From Candidatus Bipolaricaulota bacterium (GTDB taxonomy: Bacteria; Bipolaricaulota; Bipolaricaulia; RBG-16-55-9), in contig JALUUA010000345.1 of assembly GCA_027021605.1 (NCBI GenBank), forward strand, positions 1 through 5,414: a stretch of 5,414 bases of DNA, read 5' to 3'. How positions within the stretch are numbered: the stretch's first letter is position 1; every line of letters starts with the position of its first letter. The notes under the pieces were generated by a model. That model was not told the origin of the DNA and made no database searches. It saw only the letters and a list, made by a program, of their open reading frames with translations. Made by a program: the position numbers and the translations under genes. This document shows, piece by piece, positions 4,553-5,414 of this stretch.

Positions 4553-5414
4553 GCCCCCGGAGCCGGTGGATCGCCAGCAGCAGGACGCCCGCGGCGAGCA
4601 GGACCGCGGGCCAAGGGTACAACTCCATAAGAACGTCCGAGGGCTCCACCCCCGGGTCGACCTGTCGGTAGGCCGCCTCCAGGGTGCTCCAGAGGTTGTT
4701 GAGGGCGTGCGCGACGACGGCGGGATACAGGCTCCCCGTGCGAAGGACGAGCCAGGCCAGCCAAAGGCCCGCGGGGAACGTCGCCAGGATGTGCAGCGGG
4801 TCGACGTGCATAAGCGCGAAGAGAACGGCGCTGAGCGCCATAGCGGCCGGGGCGGAGTACCGCGAGGCGAACCCGCTCAAGATGAGCCCGCGGAAGGCCA
4901 GCTCCTCGCTGATCCCCGGTCCCACGCTGATCACCAAGGCGTACACCAAAAAGCTCCCCAAGGTCGTGTAGCGGGAGAGCCGCACCATCTCCTGGAGGTT
5001 CTCGGAGGCCAGCTCGGGGACGGCCCGCAGCAGAAGGGCCGCAAGCTGGGCGACTACCACCCCCAGGGCGATCATCCCCATCGGGCCCCAGAGGTACGCC
5101 TCCCCGGGGGCGGGTCGCAGGCGGAAGACCTCCCGGTAGGGAAAGCGCCCTAAGCTCGCGAAAAGGAGGGCAGCCCCTAGGTTGATCAGCGCCTGAATCC
5201 CGATGAGCAGGGCACTTCCCATTTGGGAGTCCATATCGAACGGGATGTCGAGGGCTCCCAGGACGATCCCCAAGACGAGGAACGCAAGAAGGGTCACCAG
5301 GATGAGGAAGAAGAAGAACCCCACGGCGTGGCGGGGCCCGGGCAGCCGCGTCCGGCCCCCATCCCTATCCCCAGCTTCCGCCTCCGCCTTCGCCCGTGGG
5401 TCGCGCTCCCACGG
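4533..5414 (-). CDS. CPBP-family intramembrane metalloprotease (5' end probably outside window)
   Basis: Counting from a GTG at 5324, 263 residues are seen with several hydrophobic segments: residues 2-23, 36-58, 80-101, 122-138, 158-173, 177-195 and 237-253. The CPBP (Abi, Rce1-like) motifs are all present: EELAFR with E140, E141 and R145, FALMH with H173, and HALNN with H206 and N210. These form the metal-binding, glutamate-activated site inside the membrane. The GTG has no ribosome site, and the frame upstream stays open to the window edge, encoding a charged segment (RAKAEAEAGDRDGGRTRLPG) that looks like a cytosolic N-terminal tail. I therefore annotate it to base 5414 as 5'-incomplete. 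Family members process prenylated proteins, mature peptides or give bacteriocin self-immunity; nothing here identifies the substrate. The stop (4533-4535) lies within the GH130 gene on the other strand. Confidence 0.87.
   Translation of the reverse strand, partial: PWERDPRAKAEAEAGDRDGGRTRLPGPRHAVGFFFFLILVTLLAFLVLGIVLGALDIPFDMDSQMGSALLIGIQALINLGAALLFASLGRFPYREVFRLRPAPGEAYLWGPMGMIALGVVVAQLAALLLRAVPELASENLQEMVRLSRYTTLGSFLVYALVISVGPGISEELAFRGLILSGFASRYSAPAAMALSAVLFALMHVDPLHILATFPAGLWLAWLVLRTGSLYPAVVAHALNNLWSTLEAAYRQVDPGVEPSDVLMELYPWPAVLLAAGVLLLAIHRLRGLKGPAG

Noticed and set aside
1..5414. CRISPR arrays, tRNA or rRNA genes, insertion sequences and a replication origin
   Set aside because: I saw no regularly spaced repeats, cloverleaf arms, terminal inverted repeats with a transposase, or clustered origin boxes.

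Overview
The window comes from a GC-rich prokaryotic chromosome, most likely bacterial. Shine-Dalgarno sequences precede several genes, starts are ATG and GTG, and genes are packed with short overlaps. The DUF104/PIN toxin-antitoxin type is especially common in thermophiles, and the proteins are rich in Arg, Glu and Pro, so a thermophilic high-GC lineage is plausible. The phylum cannot be fixed from the sequence. From memory, the glycosyltransferase and GH5-like proteins resemble those of Actinobacteria- and Chloroflexi-type genomes, but I could not check this.

Layout: (1) Positions 3-341, plus strand, hold the C-terminal end of a gene that starts upstream and ends in a probable winged-helix domain. 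(2) Positions 342-472 are a lower-GC spacer without a gene. (3) Positions 473-1116, minus strand, hold a type II toxin-antitoxin pair: a DUF104 (AF2212-like) antitoxin followed by a PIN-domain VapC toxin, overlapping by 4 bases. (4) Positions 1117-1289 are a divergent intergenic region, about 52% GC by hand count, with a candidate promoter, an inverted repeat and a small hairpin. (5) Positions 1290-4552, plus strand, hold a three-gene carbohydrate operon: a GT4 glycosyltransferase, a GH5-like (clan GH-A) glycoside hydrolase joined to it by an ATGA overlap, and a GH130 beta-mannoside phosphorylase or hydrolase. (6) Positions 4533-5414, minus strand, hold a CPBP-family membrane protease that converges on and overlaps the GH130 gene by 20 bases. 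Its reading frame stays open to the window edge.

The carbohydrate operon is the main point of interest. One transcript appears to encode a sugar-nucleotide-dependent glycosyltransferase, a retaining glycosidase and a GH130 enzyme. None has a visible signal peptide or membrane segment, so all three should act in the cytosol. GH130 chemistry is restricted in known members to beta-mannosides. This suggests that the cell makes and recycles an intracellular beta-mannosyl oligosaccharide or glycoconjugate, perhaps a reserve or compatible solute. The product, donor and linkage cannot be read from sequence, so this remains a hypothesis. The toxin-antitoxin pair and the protease are probably independent neighbours.
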